NCBI RefSeq assembly: GCF_008642355.1
Contig: NZ_CP029193.1
Span: 4,674,001-4,738,000, forward strand
Direction: 5' to 3'
DNA length: 64,000 bases
From: Streptomyces venezuelae
Lineage (GTDB): Bacteria; Actinomycetota; Actinomycetes; Streptomycetales; Streptomycetaceae
Positions 63,428-64,000 of the stretch are shown in pieces. The notes under the pieces were generated by a model, which was not told where the DNA came from, searched no databases, and saw nothing but the letters and a program-made list of their open reading frames with translations. Both the position numbers and the translations under genes were made by a program. How positions within the stretch are numbered: the stretch's first letter is position 1; each line of letters opens with the position of its first letter.

Positions 63428-64000
63428 TCAGCCACGCGCCCTGCGCGAGAAGTCCCCCCGCCCCACCCGCCCCGCAAGCCCATCCTCCGCGTCGTTGCCC
63501 AGCAAGGATCCGTACCCCGTCGCCGCCCACACGCTCGAGTCGGCTTCCGCCTCGAAGTAGGGGATGGGGCGGCCGTCCGGGGGTGCCGTGTCGGTGAGGA
63601 CCTCCGGGGCGCGGCGGGTGCGGATCGCGTGGGCGCAGGCCGTGCAGGGGGTTGAAGAAGCAGAGGGGGAGCGGGTCCGGGGTGCCGGCCAGGGCGTCGC
63701 GGCCCTCCGTGACCAGGGCGAGGACCCCGGCCAGGTCGGGCAGCCCGCGCGCGGAGTCGAGCACCGTGCCTGCGGCGGCGTACGCGTCAAGGGCCCGCTG
63801 GAGGCCCGGCGTCGTCCCGGTGTCCGCCGCCCGCGCCGCCTCCCCGAGCGCGAGGACCTCCGCCTCCGCGCGGCGGCGCAGTTCGGCCTCGTCGGCGGCG
63901 CGTGCCGCGGCGAAGACGGCCTGGGGGAGGGCGAAGGGGGCGGCGGCCGATCCGGCGTGGCGGCGGCGTGCGGAACGTACGAGGAAGGCCGCTGGGAGCG
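63428..64000 (-). pseudogene. Hypothetical gene with internal frameshift, cut by the window edge
   Basis: From the right edge to about 63650 one frame is coding (GLPDLAGVLALVTEGRDALAG, ending PLCFFNPLHG). Coding then continues in the other frame with CTACAHAIRTRRAPEVLTD, GRPIPYFEAEADSSVWAATG and GDFSRRARG, stopping at 63428. In relatives I recall, FFNPLHG and the CxxC segment are joined by a short linker. So a small deletion or frameshift near 63650 has disrupted this copy. The function is unknown; the CxxC pair suggests metal binding. Confidence 0.6.

Overview
The window is 64 kb of very GC-rich DNA in which almost every gene uses G or C at codon third positions. Gene content (gamma-butyrolactone signalling genes, futalosine-pathway MqnA, GlpX, type VII secretion genes, IS701-like transposase relatives, Tat-exported oxidases) points to a Streptomyces chromosome. 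No species is claimed. I saw no rRNA, tRNA, CRISPR array or complete insertion sequence.

Region 1 (1-6.5 kb): a decayed gene at the left edge, then a fatty-acid locus: TetR regulator, MaoC-like dehydratase, two-domain FabG and a divergent thiolase with a palindromic operator between the last two. A secreted S33 peptidase follows.

Region 2 (6.5-20 kb) looks like a biosynthetic cluster for a C7 carbasugar (cyclitol). The leftward operon runs EEVS-type sugar phosphate cyclase, bicupin, cupin, zinc alcohol dehydrogenase, SDR, VOC protein, KAS III-like protein and transaldolase-like protein. The first three genes overlap. The last two proteins have lost their canonical catalytic residues. The rightward genes are an MDR oxidoreductase (N-terminus frameshifted in this sequence), an MFS exporter, a Tat-exported bicovalent-flavin oxidase and an alpha/beta hydrolase. 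A MarR regulator closes the region.

Region 3 (20-31 kb): an acyltransferase-3 protein, a sugar MFS transporter and a sulfotransferase, then signalling genes. There are two receptor-type TetR proteins, an AfsA-type butenolide synthase, an SDR and an unusual HAD protein, with ARE-like palindromes next to both receptor genes. A GlpX-type bisphosphatase and a domesticated IS701-type transposase lie between them. The simplest reading is that this signalling block controls the neighbouring cluster, with GlpX helping to supply sugar phosphates. That link is inference.

Region 4 (31-46.8 kb): an aminoglycoside phosphotransferase pseudogene, a sulfite-oxidase-like molybdoenzyme coupled to a tiny membrane protein, a secreted lipase, a two-gene STAND (NB-ARC/TPR) system, an AraC regulator, an acyl-CoA synthetase, AzlCD with an XRE-cupin regulator, a cold-shock gene, mqnA and a membrane Ser/Thr kinase.

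Region 5 (46.8-64 kb) is a type VII secretion island: EccC and two facing, paralogous modules. Each module has WXG100-like proteins, a large substrate opening with the same DWQPL...DPVPGDP signal, and proteins of two unnamed families called A and B here. Between the modules lies a duplicated lipoprotein plus exported-protein pair, one copy of which carries an in-frame amber codon. The layout suggests a duplicated secretion module and is the best candidate in the window for an undescribed system, together with the cyclitol cluster.
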